Source of the DNA: Rhodospirillales bacterium URHD0017
GTDB lineage: Bacteria; Pseudomonadota; Alphaproteobacteria; Reyranellales; Reyranellaceae
Direction of reading: 5' to 3'
DNA: 64,000 nt
Assembly (NCBI GenBank): GCA_900110395.1
Contig: FODP01000015.1
Coordinates: forward strand, 62,001 to 126,000
Position 1 is the first letter of the stretch. Each line of letters starts with the position of its first letter. Below the pieces are notes generated by a model. That model did not search any database, had not been told where the DNA came from, and was given only the letters and a program-made list of their open reading frames with translations. Positions 10,303 through 18,907 of the stretch are shown here, one piece after another. Both the position numbers and the translations under genes were made by a program.

Positions 10303-10995
10303 TCAGCCGATAGCCGCCAGGATAACGTCGGGCGCGTCGGTGATGACGACGTCGACCCCCATGCCGACCAGCGCCCGTGCCACCCCGGGGTCGTCGATGG
10401 TGTAGACACCCAGCACCAGGCCGGCGTCCTTGATGGCGCAGCTCCAGGGCGCCGTCAGCCTCTCACCGTTTGTGCCGATGCCAACGGCCCCGACCGCCTT
10501 GACCCGCGCCCGCCAATTCTCGACGAACTTGCCGAGCAGCAGGGCACGCGCGAATTCCGGTGCCACCGTGCGCGCCGCGACCAGGGACTCATCCTTGAAG
10601 CTCGACAGCAACGGGGCCGGCAGGTGGGCCGGCCAGCAGCGCCGCAGCGTCTCGACCACGACGCGGCCGGTCTCGGTCTCGCGGCCGGGACAGGGCTTGA
10701 TCTCGACATCGCAGCCCAGGCCCTCCTCGCCGAAGCAGGCGATCGCCTCCTCGAAGGTCGGCACGCCCGCCGGCAACTCGGCGCGCGGTGTCTGCGCGAC
10801 CAGGCGATCGACGCCCGTGGTGCGCTTCAGCGAGTCGTCGTGCATCACGATGGGCACGCCGTCGGCGGTGAGCTTGATGTCGGTCTCGACCCAGGTGGCG
10901 CCGCGCCGGCGGGCCTCGCGGAACGATTCCAGCGTGTTTTCCGGGGAATAGGCCGCCGCGCCGCGATGGCCGATGACTTTGGGCAGTTGCAGCAT
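10303..10995 (-). CDS. Glycerophosphodiester phosphodiesterase (UgpQ-like)
   Basis: Cleaves glycerophosphodiesters to sn-glycerol-3-phosphate and an alcohol. The 230-aa GDPD TIM barrel carries the catalytic and metal residues in order: IGHRGA (HRG), PENTLESF, ETDIKLTADGVPIVMHDDSLKRTTG (E, D and H), then DVEIKP. No signal peptide, so cytoplasmic like UgpQ. I prefer the ATG at 10995 (MLQLPKVIGHRGA) over one four codons earlier. It lies upstream of ugpB on the same strand, so its product would be the substrate class handled by the importer. The Pho box is between it and ugpB, so its own control is unclear. Confidence 0.9.
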   Translation of the reverse strand: MLQLPKVIGHRGAAAYSPENTLESFREARRRGATWVETDIKLTADGVPIVMHDDSLKRTTGVDRLVAQTPRAELPAGVPTFEEAIACFGEEGLGCDVEIKPCPGRETETGRVVVETLRRCWPAHLPAPLLSSFKDESLVAARTVAPEFARALLLGKFVENWRARVKAVGAVGIGTNGERLTAPWSCAIKDAGLVLGVYTIDDPGVARALVGMGVDVVITDAPDVILAAIG

Positions 10996-11036
10996 TCGCC
11001 AATACAAAGCTAACTCGGGGCTCCTCCAATAGACGA

Positions 11037-11813
11037 ATGTCCCATCCTGTGTCGATTTTTCCCGATCAGTTCCGGCTCGATGGCCGCACTGCCCTCATCA
11101 CTGGTTCCGGCCGCGGGCTGGGCTGGGAGATCACCCAAGCACTGGCCCAGGCCGGCGCCCGGGTGCTGCTGCATGGCCGCTCGGCCGAGCGGCTGGCGCC
11201 ACGGCTCGCCATCCTGCGCAACGCGGGCTTCGCCGCCGACGCGCTCGCCTTCGACATGGCCGACCGGCCGGCAATGCGTGCGGCGGTGGAGAGCACAGGC
11301 CCGATCGACATCCTGGTCCACAATGTCGGCGAGCGTGACCGTCGGCCGTTCGCGGAGATCGAGCCGGAGGACTTTGCCCGCCTGGTCGATGTCGATCTCA
11401 TCGCCGCCCATGCGCTGGTGAAGCTGGTGGCGCCCGGCATGATCCAGCGCCGCTGGGGCCGCCTGATCCTCGTGACCTCGATCGTGGCCGACCTCGCGAC
11501 GCCTGGCGCCTCATCCTACACCGCGGCCAAGGGCGGCCTGTCGGCGCTGGCTCGCGCGCTCGCCGCCGAGCTTGGCGCCACCGGCGTCACTTCCAACGCC
11601 CTGTCGCCCGGCTTCTTCGCCACCGAGACCAACGCGGAGTACCTCGCCTCGCCGGCCGGCGAGCGTAATCGTCTGCGCTGCCCGGCGAAGCGCTGGGCCG
11701 AACCACACGAGATCGCCGGCGCCGCGCTGTTCCTCGCCTCGCCGGCGGCGTCCTACGTCAACGGCCACACGCTCACCGTCGACGGCGGCGTGTCGGCGAC
11801 GTACATGGCGTAG
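11037..11813 (+). CDS. SDR-family oxidoreductase (gluconate 5-dehydrogenase-like)
   Basis: NAD(P)-dependent short-chain dehydrogenase of 258 aa. It has the cofactor motif TGSGRGLG (23-30), HNVGERDR (the NAG position), a catalytic serine in LVTSIVAD, and YTAAKGG (YxxxK). The C-terminal DGGVSATYMA is typical of the GNO/FabG-like group. Substrate is unknown; a sugar acid or 3-oxoacyl compound is possible. Divergent from the glycerophosphodiesterase with about 40 bp between start codons. Confidence 0.87.
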   Translation: MSHPVSIFPDQFRLDGRTALITGSGRGLGWEITQALAQAGARVLLHGRSAERLAPRLAILRNAGFAADALAFDMADRPAMRAAVESTGPIDILVHNVGERDRRPFAEIEPEDFARLVDVDLIAAHALVKLVAPGMIQRRWGRLILVTSIVADLATPGASSYTAAKGGLSALARALAAELGATGVTSNALSPGFFATETNAEYLASPAGERNRLRCPAKRWAEPHEIAGAALFLASPAASYVNGHTLTVDGGVSATYMA

Positions 11814-11836
11814 GCATCATGTCGACACGCGCACCC

Positions 11837-11910
11837 TGTCATCCCGAGCGTAGCGAGGGATCTTTACTGCGGCCTGAAAGGTCCCTCGGGCTTCGCCCTC
11901 GGGATGACAC
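11837..11910. repeat. Palindromic intergenic repeat, family B
   Basis: TGTCATCCCGAG on the left is complementary to CTCGGGATGACA on the right, with an inner GCGAGGGATC/GGTCCCTCG pairing. The unit ends 3 bp before the GTG start of the permease gene. It looks like a mobile palindromic intergenic element; only one copy is visible here. Confidence 0.75.
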
Positions 11911-11913
11911 CTA

Positions 11914-13410
11914 GTGGGCTTCGCCTCCACCCAGGACGCCATCAGCCAGACCCTCGTCGCGGCGATCCTGGTCGGCGTCTTCGCGTTGCTCGCGGCCGAT
12001 CGCGTGCATCGCGTGCTGATCCCGATCGGCGCCGTCGCGGTCGTCTGGCTGACCTCCTACTTCACGCCCTTCAAGCTGATCTCGTTCGAGGCCGCCAAGG
12101 AAGCCGTCGACCTCAACGTCATCCTGCTGCTGTTCTCAATGATGGCGCTGGTCGGCGTGCTCAAGACCACCAACGTCTTCCCCTGGGCGGTCGACCGGCT
12201 GCTCGAGCGCTCGCGCGGCAATCCCAGCCGGGCGGCGCGGCTCATCATTTGGTTTACCGGCGTCTTGTCGGCGATCCTGGACAACGTCACGACCGTGATC
12301 TTCGCCTATCCCATGGCGTCGGAGATGGCGCGGCGCCTCAGGATCAACGGTGCGGCCTTCTTCCTGCCCATGGTGATGGCGGCCAATATCGGCGGCACCG
12401 CCACGCTGATCGGCGATCCGCCCAACGTGCTGATCGGCGCCGATCCGCGCACCGGTCTCGGGTTCATGGATTTCATCTATCACCTGACCGTGCCCTGCAC
12501 CTTCATGATGTTCGTGCTGGTCTGGTACAGCCGCCGGTACTACCCGGGCGACATCGGCGATGCCGCCGACGCCGACCACGCGGAAGCCGCCAGGCCCACG
12601 GGCGCGGCACTGAAGAACGTGCCGTTGCTGCGCGTGACCTGCTGGATCACGGTGCTGATCTTCGTGGGCTTCATGACCCACACCTTCACCCACATGCCGG
12701 TGGCGGTACCGGCGGTGATCGGCGTCGCCGCGATCCTGTTCGCGCAGGACTACTTTTACCTCAAGGAACACAAGCCGACGCTCGAGGAGCGCCGGCACGG
12801 CGTGCTCGACATCCTGGAGAAGGACATCGAATGGCCGACCCTGGCCTTCTTCCTTTTCCTGTTCATCCTGGTTGGTGCGGCCGTGGCGACCGGCCTGATC
12901 GAAAGCCTGGCTCATGCGCTCGCCTGGATCATCGACCGGATCTCGAAAGGGTTCGGCCTGTCGCCTCGGGCGACCTTGCTGGTGGCGGCGTTGCTGATCC
13001 TCTGGGTCTCCGGCTTCCTGTCGGCGGTGATCGACAACATTCCCTACACCGCGGTCACCATCCCGCTGGTGGCGAGCCTGCTCGGCAAGCTCGATGCCGG
13101 TCCCGACGGCCAGGTGCTGTGGTGGGCGCTGGCGCTCGGCGCCTGCCTCGGCGGCAACGGCACGCTGATCGGCGCCTCGGCCAACGTCACGGTGACGGGC
13201 CTGGCGGAGAAGGACGGCAAGCGCATCTCGTTCAACGAGTTCACCGCCTTCGGCTCGCGCGTCGCCGGGCTGACGCTTTTGATGTCGTCCGTCTATCTCG
13301 CGATGTGGCTCTATATCGGCTCGACCCTGGTGAACGTGGCCGGCGCCGTGGTGCTGATCAGCCTGTTCGCGCTGATGCGCTTGCGCAATAGCCGCCCTGC
13401 ATCGAACTGA
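11914..13410 (+). CDS. ArsB/NhaD-family ion transporter (SLC13-like permease)
   Basis: Inner-membrane carrier of 498 aa with about 12 hydrophobic segments. Two inverted pseudo-repeats carry the family pattern: VLSAILDNVTTVIFAYPMASEMA near residue 120 and FLSAVIDNIPYTAVTIPLVASLL near residue 370, plus NIGGTATLIGDPPNVLIG and LGGNGTLIGASANVTVTGLA. The double DN(V/I)(T/P)T and NP/NV re-entrant motifs mark ArsB/NhaD/citrate-type antiporters. It starts with GTG directly after a palindromic repeat, with no strong Shine-Dalgarno sequence. No arsR, arsC or arsA nearby, so Na+/H+ antiport or an organic anion is as likely as arsenite. Confidence 0.85.
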   Translation: MGFASTQDAISQTLVAAILVGVFALLAADRVHRVLIPIGAVAVVWLTSYFTPFKLISFEAAKEAVDLNVILLLFSMMALVGVLKTTNVFPWAVDRLLERSRGNPSRAARLIIWFTGVLSAILDNVTTVIFAYPMASEMARRLRINGAAFFLPMVMAANIGGTATLIGDPPNVLIGADPRTGLGFMDFIYHLTVPCTFMMFVLVWYSRRYYPGDIGDAADADHAEAARPTGAALKNVPLLRVTCWITVLIFVGFMTHTFTHMPVAVPAVIGVAAILFAQDYFYLKEHKPTLEERRHGVLDILEKDIEWPTLAFFLFLFILVGAAVATGLIESLAHALAWIIDRISKGFGLSPRATLLVAALLILWVSGFLSAVIDNIPYTAVTIPLVASLLGKLDAGPDGQVLWWALALGACLGGNGTLIGASANVTVTGLAEKDGKRISFNEFTAFGSRVAGLTLLMSSVYLAMWLYIGSTLVNVAGAVVLISLFALMRLRNSRPASN

Positions 13411-13477
13411 TACGACCTGCGGCAATGCCACCTGCCCTGCCTCCCTGTAGAACGCACAGGGAAGGAAAGGCTTCAAC

Positions 13478-14323
13478 ATGCTTCCTCCGGCAGGCATCGG
13501 TCTTCGCTCCCAGCATCTCGACGAACTGCTCAGGACCTCCAATCGGTCGGTATTCCTCGAAATGCATGCGGAGAATTATCTGCGCCCCTCTCCGTCGCTC
13601 GAAAAGGCGCTGCAGCTGCGGCGCGATTTCGAGTTCTCGGTGCACGCCGTCGGACTGTCGCTCGGTTCTGCCGACGGCATCGATGACGGACATCTCGACC
13701 GGATCGCCCAACTCGTCGAGCGACTGCAGCCGGCACTGGTTTCGGAGCATTTGTCGTGGAGCGCCTTCGAGGGGCGTTTCTTCAATGACTTGCTGCCGCT
13801 GCCCTACACGGAGGAGGCGCTTGAGATTGTCGCTCGCAACATCGGTCGCGTTCAGGACCGCCTGGGACGACAGGTTTCCATCGAAAACCCGTCGCGCTAC
13901 CTCGGCTTTCGCTGCCCGAGCCTGACCGAGGCAGAGTTCCTGGACGAACTCACGCGCCGCAGCGGATGCGGCCTGTTGCTCGACATCAACAATGTGGCCG
14001 TCACGGCGCACAATCTCGGGCTGGACCCGGCCGACTGGCTGAACGAACTGCCGGGCGAGGCGATCACTCAGTTTCATTTGGCCGGGCACACCCGGACCGT
14101 GCTCGATGACGGGTCGACGATCCTGATCGACGACCACGGCAGCCGCGTCTGCGGCGAGGTTTGGTCCTTGTTCGACGACGTTCTGCAGCGGTTCGGCCCA
14201 CGGCCGACCCTTATCGAGTGGGACACGGATATCCCTCCCCTCGACGTCCTTCTCGACGAGGCGACGCGCGCCAACGGCGCACTCCCTCGGGCGGATACGA
14301 GAGATGTTGCGCTCGCTGCGTGA
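13478..14323 (+). CDS. bufB: MNIO-family metalloenzyme (DUF692, BufB-like)
   Basis: Multinuclear non-haem iron oxygenase of 281 aa. MNIO enzymes modify cysteines of ribosomally made peptides, for example bufferins. The TIM-barrel metal ligands are present in order: EMHAENYL, VSEHLSW, SIENPSRYL, LLDINNVAVTAHN, FHLAGH, DDHGSRV and IEWDTDIP. GAGTC-like spacing is unremarkable; an AAGGAAAGG purine run precedes the ATG. It overlaps the downstream DUF2063 gene by 20 nt. In known buf operons a small DUF2282 precursor gene precedes bufB. There is no room for one here: the permease ends 67 bp upstream. A DUF2282 gene is found at 28438-28689. Confidence 0.88.
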   Translation: MLPPAGIGLRSQHLDELLRTSNRSVFLEMHAENYLRPSPSLEKALQLRRDFEFSVHAVGLSLGSADGIDDGHLDRIAQLVERLQPALVSEHLSWSAFEGRFFNDLLPLPYTEEALEIVARNIGRVQDRLGRQVSIENPSRYLGFRCPSLTEAEFLDELTRRSGCGLLLDINNVAVTAHNLGLDPADWLNELPGEAITQFHLAGHTRTVLDDGSTILIDDHGSRVCGEVWSLFDDVLQRFGPRPTLIEWDTDIPPLDVLLDEATRANGALPRADTRDVALAA

Positions 14324-15077
14324 CACCCAGGCTGCGTTCGCGGCCCATCTCGCCGGGCACGACCGCCTCGATCTTGTCGCCGCAATCGCCGGCGATCCGC
14401 GCACCGCTTTGCAGCGACTGCAGCTGCATCGGCATCATGTCGCCAGCAGCATCGGCGCCGCCCTTGCCGCGACTTTTCCAACGGTCGCGGCCGTCGTCGG
14501 CCAGGAATGCTTCGGCCTGCTCGCCAGGGACTTCACGGCCTGCACATCGCTCGCGGACCCCGTCCTCAGCCGCTACGGAGAACATTTCCACCGGTTTGTC
14601 GCCGCGAAGCAGGACATGCATGGCCTGTCGTACCTGGCGGATGTCGCGCGTCTCGACTGGGCCTTGAACGTCGCCTTCCATGCTCCGAACGAGCCTCGGC
14701 TGTCCGATGCCGACCTCGCCACCTGGCCGCAGGAGTACCTGCCGAAATTGTCGTTTCGGTTGCCAGCGGGCTCGTCGTTGGTCGAATCGGCCTGGCCAAT
14801 TGATCTGATCTGGCAAGCCTCGCAGCCCGGCACGCCAGTCGACAGGGTCGATCTTGCAGCAGGTCCGGCTCGCCTGGTGGTCTTCCGGCGCTGCGAAGAC
14901 GCTGCGTTCGCTGTGCTCGCCCCGGGCGAAGCCGTCTTCATCAAGTGCCTTTCCCGCGGCAACCCGCTGGCAACTGCAGCTCAACACGCCGCTCAGGCGC
15001 AGAGTGATTTCGATCTGGCGACGACATTCGGCAGGATGCTCGGGCTCCGCCTGCTCGGCCCCAACGCGACGACATGA
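14304..15077 (+). CDS. bufC: DUF2063 MNIO partner protein (BufC-like)
   Basis: The 257-aa protein has the DUF2063 N-terminal helical domain (MLRSLRDTQAAFAAHLAG, RLQLHRHHVASSIGAALAATFP, VGQECFGLLARDF, YLADVARLDWALN), followed by a winged second domain. In characterised systems BufC binds the precursor's leader or signal part and delivers it to the MNIO enzyme. The start overlaps bufB by 20 nt, so the two are translationally coupled. Full-length for the family. Confidence 0.87.
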   Translation: MLRSLRDTQAAFAAHLAGHDRLDLVAAIAGDPRTALQRLQLHRHHVASSIGAALAATFPTVAAVVGQECFGLLARDFTACTSLADPVLSRYGEHFHRFVAAKQDMHGLSYLADVARLDWALNVAFHAPNEPRLSDADLATWPQEYLPKLSFRLPAGSSLVESAWPIDLIWQASQPGTPVDRVDLAAGPARLVVFRRCEDAAFAVLAPGEAVFIKCLSRGNPLATAAQHAAQAQSDFDLATTFGRMLGLRLLGPNATT

Positions 15078-15116
15078 CCAGGCACTGGCACGGCCTTTGC
15101 GTTACAAGGCGTTGCC

Positions 15117-15347
15117 ATGAACCTTCGCATCCCCCGCCGCCATGGCCATTTCGTTTTCGGTGTCGTCCAGTCCGGCTTGACGTGCCTCGTCGCCGCCGGG
15201 ATCGCGAGCTATCCGGATTCGGGCACGGCCAGATTCATCGAGCACTGGCTGGCCTCGTGGTTGATCTCCTGGCTGACGATGTTGCCGGTGGTGATGCTGG
15301 CCGCTCCCGTCATCCGGGCGTTCGTCAGCCACCTGACGCGCGAATAG
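15117..15347 (+). CDS. DUF2798 small membrane protein
   Basis: The 76-aa protein has two predicted transmembrane helices (FGVVQSGLTCLVAAGIASY and WLISWLTMLPVVMLAAPVI) and the DUF2798 layout, with a short cytosolic N-terminus and a basic VSHLTRE end. Function of DUF2798 is unknown. It is 39 bp after bufC on the same strand. Buf operons often end with a small membrane protein (DoxX/BufD), so this gene may fill that place here (inference). It converges with the patatin gene, with 9 bp between stops. Confidence 0.75.
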   Translation: MNLRIPRRHGHFVFGVVQSGLTCLVAAGIASYPDSGTARFIEHWLASWLISWLTMLPVVMLAAPVIRAFVSHLTRE

Positions 15348-15356
15348 CCCGTTCCA

Positions 15357-16370
15357 CTAAAGAAACATCTCCTTGACGTCGATCGTCGAGCGCTGGCCGA
15401 TGGCGTCGAAGTGGTCCTGGATCCAGCGATCGGCCACCTCACGGCCGATCGACTTCAGGTGCAGCAGGAAGTCCATGCGGGCGTTGAGCTTGCTCGACAC
15501 GCCAAGTCCGCGCATCTGCTTCTCGGCCTCGATCCAATGGACGTGAACCCTCTTGTACTGGTTGGAGTCGAGCTTGCCGTCGTCGATCAGGTCGGTGACG
15601 AAGGAGATCGCCCGCATCTCGCGCATCAGCGATGAGTTGAAGCTGATCTCGTTCAGCCGGTTCATGATTTCAGGCGCAGTGGTCGGCACGCGGTCGCTGC
15701 CCAGCGGGTTGACCTGCACGATCAGGACGTCGGCCGCCTCGGCGCCGTAGATCAGCGGGAAGATCGCCGGATTGCCCATGTAGCCGCCGTCCCAGTAGGG
15801 ATCGCCATCTATGGTGACGGCCTGGAACAGGAAAGGCAGGCAGGCCGAGGCCAACAGCACGTCGGGCGTGATCTCGCCCGACTTGAAGACGCGCACCTTG
15901 CCGGTCTTCACGTTGCTCGCCGAGATGAAGAGCTTTACCGCGCGACAGCCTTCCAGGCGCTTGAAGTCGACCGAGTTCTCCAGCACCTGGCGCAGCGGGT
16001 TGTAGTTCATCGGGTTGAACTGGTAGGGAGACAGCATGCGGGTCAGCATGTCGAAGGCCACGAACGCTGCCGAGTGGTCGAGATTCCACCCTGTCGTGGC
16101 ACCGTCGAAGGCGCTGGGCTGCAGCGGGCCGTACTGCGCGGCCTTGCTGATGTTCTGCCAGAACATCTCCAGCGACCGCTTGGCCCCGGCCCGGCTGCCG
16201 CGGCCGATGCCGTCGGCGAACACGGCGGCGTTCATCGCCCCGGCGGAGGTGCCGGAGATCGCCTCGACCTCCAGCCGTTCCTCGTCGAGCAGCCGGTCGA
16301 GCACGCCCCAGGTATAGGCGCCGTGCGCACCGCCGCCTTGCAGGGCGAGGTTGATTCGCTTGACCTGCAT
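15357..16370 (-). CDS. Patatin-like phospholipase
   Basis: The 337-aa serine hydrolase has a Ser-Asp dyad: oxyanion loop LQGGGAHGAYTWG (9-21), nucleophile elbow SGTSAGAMN (Ser at about 42) and catalytic Asp in YWDGGYMGNP. No signal peptide. It would release fatty acids from phospholipids or acyl thioesters. It lies 10 bp after bdhA, probably in one operon. Patatin genes next to bdhA are common in alphaproteobacteria and may link lipid or polyhydroxybutyrate turnover (inference). Confidence 0.9.
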   Translation of the reverse strand: MQVKRINLALQGGGAHGAYTWGVLDRLLDEERLEVEAISGTSAGAMNAAVFADGIGRGSRAGAKRSLEMFWQNISKAAQYGPLQPSAFDGATTGWNLDHSAAFVAFDMLTRMLSPYQFNPMNYNPLRQVLENSVDFKRLEGCRAVKLFISASNVKTGKVRVFKSGEITPDVLLASACLPFLFQAVTIDGDPYWDGGYMGNPAIFPLIYGAEAADVLIVQVNPLGSDRVPTTAPEIMNRLNEISFNSSLMREMRAISFVTDLIDDGKLDSNQYKRVHVHWIEAEKQMRGLGVSSKLNARMDFLLHLKSIGREVADRWIQDHFDAIGQRSTIDVKEMFL

Positions 16371-16380
16371 GGCAGCCTCC

Positions 16381-17163
16381 TCAGTGCGCCGTCCAACCGC
16401 CGTCCATCGGCAGCGCCGCGCCCGTCACCGAGGCGCCGTTGTCCGAGCACAGGAACAGGGCGAGAGCCGCGAGCTCGGCCACCTCGACGAAGCGCTTGTT
16501 GGGTTGGTTCTTCAGCAAGACGTCATTGATCACCTGGTCGCGCGGGATGCCGTGCGCCTTGGCCTGATCGTCGATCTGCTTCTCGACCAGCGGCGTGCGC
16601 ACATAGCCCGGGCAGATCGCATTGCAGGTAATGCCGTCCTCGGCCGTTTCCAGCGCCGTCACCTTGGTGAGGCCGAGCACGCCATGCTTGGCCGCGACAT
16701 AGGCTGCCTTGTAGGGCGAGGCGACCAGGGCATGCGCCGAGGCAACGTTGATCACGCGCCCCCAACCACGCCCGCGCATGCCCGGCAGCACCAGCTTGGT
16801 GGCGTGAAAGGCCGAGCTGAGGTTGATTGCCATGATGGCGTCCCACTTCTCGTCGGGGAATTCCTCGATCGGCGCCACATGCTGGATGCCGGCGTTGTTG
16901 ACCATGATGTCGACGGCGCCGAACGTGTCGGCGGTCTGCCGCACCATGTGCTCGATCGCCTTGGGCTTGCTCATGTCAGCCGGCGAATAGACGATCTTGG
17001 CGTTGGTGCGATGGGCAAGCTCCGAACGTGTCTTCTCGATCTGGGTGGCCTCGCCGAAGCCGTTCAGCACGACGTTTGCGCCCGCGCGTGCGAAAGCCTC
17101 GGCGATGCCGAGCCCGATGCCGCTCGTGGAGCCCGTGACGATGGCGGTCTTGCCTTGAAGCAT
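16381..17163 (-). CDS. bdhA: D-3-hydroxybutyrate dehydrogenase
   Basis: Converts (R)-3-hydroxybutyrate to acetoacetate with NAD+. The 260-aa SDR has TGSTSGIGLGIA, the NNAGIQHVAPIEEFP block typical of BdhA, AAYVAAKHGVLGLTK (YxxxK), and CPGYVRTPLVEKQIDDQAK, which forms the substrate lid in this enzyme. The ATG at 17163 (MLQGKTAIVTG) gives normal family length; the 15 codons upstream lack SDR similarity. First gene of a two-gene operon with the patatin. Confidence 0.93.
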   Translation of the reverse strand: MLQGKTAIVTGSTSGIGLGIAEAFARAGANVVLNGFGEATQIEKTRSELAHRTNAKIVYSPADMSKPKAIEHMVRQTADTFGAVDIMVNNAGIQHVAPIEEFPDEKWDAIMAINLSSAFHATKLVLPGMRGRGWGRVINVASAHALVASPYKAAYVAAKHGVLGLTKVTALETAEDGITCNAICPGYVRTPLVEKQIDDQAKAHGIPRDQVINDVLLKNQPNKRFVEVAELAALALFLCSDNGASVTGAALPMDGGWTAH

Positions 17164-17231
17164 GTGCAATCTCCTGTGATCCGGTGATCGCACTCTCGCG
17201 TCACGCACGCTTCAGCTGAAATGCCGAGTGC

Positions 17232-17903
17232 CTACCGATTCGATAGCGCGTGCGCATTGCGCATGTCTTCCAGCGAGGCGAGCAGTGAGTCGGGATCGGG
17301 CCAGCGCGAGGGGTCGACGTCGCTGAAGGCGAAGGCGACGCGCGCGCTCGGCTCGACGACGAACACCGCAGGCACCGGCAGGCGCCAGATCGGCTCGTGG
17401 TGCATCGCCGGAAAGTCACGGCCGCGCGATCGATGGATGCGGACGTGTCCGGGCGAGAGCTCGTAGGTGAGCCCGCACATGCGGGCAAAGCCGTTGGCCG
17501 GATCGGCGAGCAGAGGATAGCGAACGCCGCGCTTGGCCGCCGTGCCCGCGATCAGCTCGCGCCCGCCCGGCATGACGCCGACCGCCGTGGCGCCCAGCGC
17601 TTCGATCGCCGGCCGTGCGTCCTCGAGCGCCAGCATGGTGAGCTCGCAATAGGGGCACCAGCCGCCGCGGAACAGCGCCAGCACCAGCGGCCCGCGATCC
17701 AGCAGCTCGCCCGAGGTCCAGATCCGGCCGGAACCGTCCTCCAGGACAAAGTCAGGCAAGGGGTCGCCGACACCGAGGCCGTCCTCCGCCACCCGCATCA
17801 TGCGCAGGCGGTCGAGTTCGTCCTCGATCTCGGCGCGCTCATGCGGTGGAAGCTCCGCCATGTGCCGGCGGCTGAGCTCGAGCAGCGTTTGGGACAGCGA
17901 CAT
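17232..17903 (-). CDS. Peroxiredoxin-like protein (PRX-like2/SelL-related), Cys form
   Basis: The 223-aa thioredoxin-fold protein has catalytic motif FRGGWC83-P-Y-C86. It begins MSLSQTLLELSRRHMAELPP, then GDPLPDFVLEDGSGR, and ends with an LPVPAVFVVEPSARVAFAFSDVDPSRWPDP block characteristic of PRX-like2. No signal peptide. A paralogue at 24532-25185 has a UGA codon exactly at position 83. I chose ATG 17903 by alignment with that paralogue. Divergent from the LysR gene, with palindromic operators in between, so the LysR protein probably regulates it. Reaction: thiol-dependent peroxide reduction is likely but untested. Confidence 0.88.
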   Translation of the reverse strand: MSLSQTLLELSRRHMAELPPHERAEIEDELDRLRMMRVAEDGLGVGDPLPDFVLEDGSGRIWTSGELLDRGPLVLALFRGGWCPYCELTMLALEDARPAIEALGATAVGVMPGGRELIAGTAAKRGVRYPLLADPANGFARMCGLTYELSPGHVRIHRSRGRDFPAMHHEPIWRLPVPAVFVVEPSARVAFAFSDVDPSRWPDPDSLLASLEDMRNAHALSNR

Positions 17904-17941
17904 TCGGACTGAAGTGTGGGGCAGGGCCTGAACCGCGGGAA

Positions 17942-17979
17942 ATACCTTCCGGTATGGCTGTCCATAGCCACAGGCTATG
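17942..17979. promoter_or_regulatory. Candidate LysR-type operator between peroxiredoxin and lysR
   Basis: Two palindromes lie in the divergent intergenic region: ATACC-TTCC-GGTAT (17942-17955) and CATAGCC-ACA-GGCTATG (17963-17979). The second contains the LTTR box pattern T-N11-A (TAGCC...GGCTA). Location 44 bp upstream of the lysR start and 39 bp upstream of the peroxiredoxin gene fits autoregulation plus control of the divergent gene. Confidence 0.65.
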
Positions 17980-18022
17980 ATGGCTTGAGGCACAATGGGC
18001 GGGCCTGCGGGGGACCCTTGCC

Positions 18023-18907
18023 GTGGAAATGCATCAGATCCGCTACTTCCTGGCCGTCTGCGAGACGCTGAACTTCACGCGCGCGGCCGAGGCCTGCAAC
18101 GTCTCGCAGCCGTCGCTGACCCGCGCCATCAAGGGCCTCGAGGACGAGCTGGGCGGGCCATTGTTCCGCCGCGAGCGCAACAACACGCACCTGACCGGGC
18201 TGGGCGAGATGATGCGCCCGCACCTGTCGCAGGTCCTGATCGAGACCGACGCCGCCAAGGAACGCGCCAAAAGCTTCGCCAGGCTCGACGACGTCGAGCT
18301 CAAGCTCGGCATGATGTGCACCATAGGGCCGCGCCGTTTCGTGCCCTTCCTCCAGGCCTTCCGCGAACGCCATCCCAAGGTCAGGCTGGTGGTGCAGGAT
18401 GGCTCGCACGTGCAGCTGCAGGAGCGGCTGGCGCAAGGCGAGCTCGATGTCGCCGTCTATGGCCAGCCCGAGGCGATCGACGAGCGTTTCCACGCACGCC
18501 GCCTCTATGACGAGCGCTTCGTGATCGGCGTCGGCCCCGGCCATCCCTTCGACGGCCAGAACGCCGTGCGCGTCGCCGACCTCAATGGCCAAGCCTACGT
18601 CAATCGCCTGCAATGCGAGTTCTTCGACCATGCCGGCCGCGTGTGGCGCGAGCACGGCTCGAAGGTGAAGATGGTGTTCCGCTCCGACCGCGACGACTGG
18701 GTGCAGGCGATGGCGATGGCCGGCCTGGGCTTCAGCTTCATTCCCGAGCATGCGGTGACGATGCCCGGCCTGCGCGTACGCCCACTGATCGATCCCGAGA
18801 TCGCCCGTACCATCCAGGTCGTCACCGTGCGCGGCCGTCCGCACGTCCCGGCCGTCGGCACGTTCGTCCGCGAGATTTTAGCCTTTCCCTGGGCCAACGC
18901 GGCGTAG
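18023..18907 (+). CDS. LysR-family transcriptional regulator
   Basis: The 294-aa protein has an N-terminal winged HTH (MHQIRYFLAVCETLNFTRAAEACNVSQPSLTRAIKGLE) and a LysR substrate-binding domain (DVAVYGQPEAID, FVIGVGPGHPF, MAGLGFSFIPEHAV). GTG 18023 or ATG 18029 may be the start; ATG gives the more usual MHQIRYF opening. It probably controls the divergent peroxiredoxin-like gene; ligand unknown. A large inverted repeat begins at its stop codon and may end transcription. Confidence 0.9.
   Translation: MEMHQIRYFLAVCETLNFTRAAEACNVSQPSLTRAIKGLEDELGGPLFRRERNNTHLTGLGEMMRPHLSQVLIETDAAKERAKSFARLDDVELKLGMMCTIGPRRFVPFLQAFRERHPKVRLVVQDGSHVQLQERLAQGELDVAVYGQPEAIDERFHARRLYDERFVIGVGPGHPFDGQNAVRVADLNGQAYVNRLQCEFFDHAGRVWREHGSKVKMVFRSDRDDWVQAMAMAGLGFSFIPEHAVTMPGLRVRPLIDPEIARTIQVVTVRGRPHVPAVGTFVREILAFPWANAA

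Noticed and set aside
12136-13542. Long minus-strand frame under the ArsB/NhaD permease, and the overlapping frame 11904-13391
   Set aside because: Both lack motifs and show the biased composition of shadow frames; the plus-strand frame with 12 helices is the gene.
15074-15376. Alternative frames at the bufC-DUF2798 junction as the missing bufferin precursor
   Set aside because: They lack a signal peptide and the spaced cysteines of DUF2282; the real DUF2282 gene is at 28438-28689.
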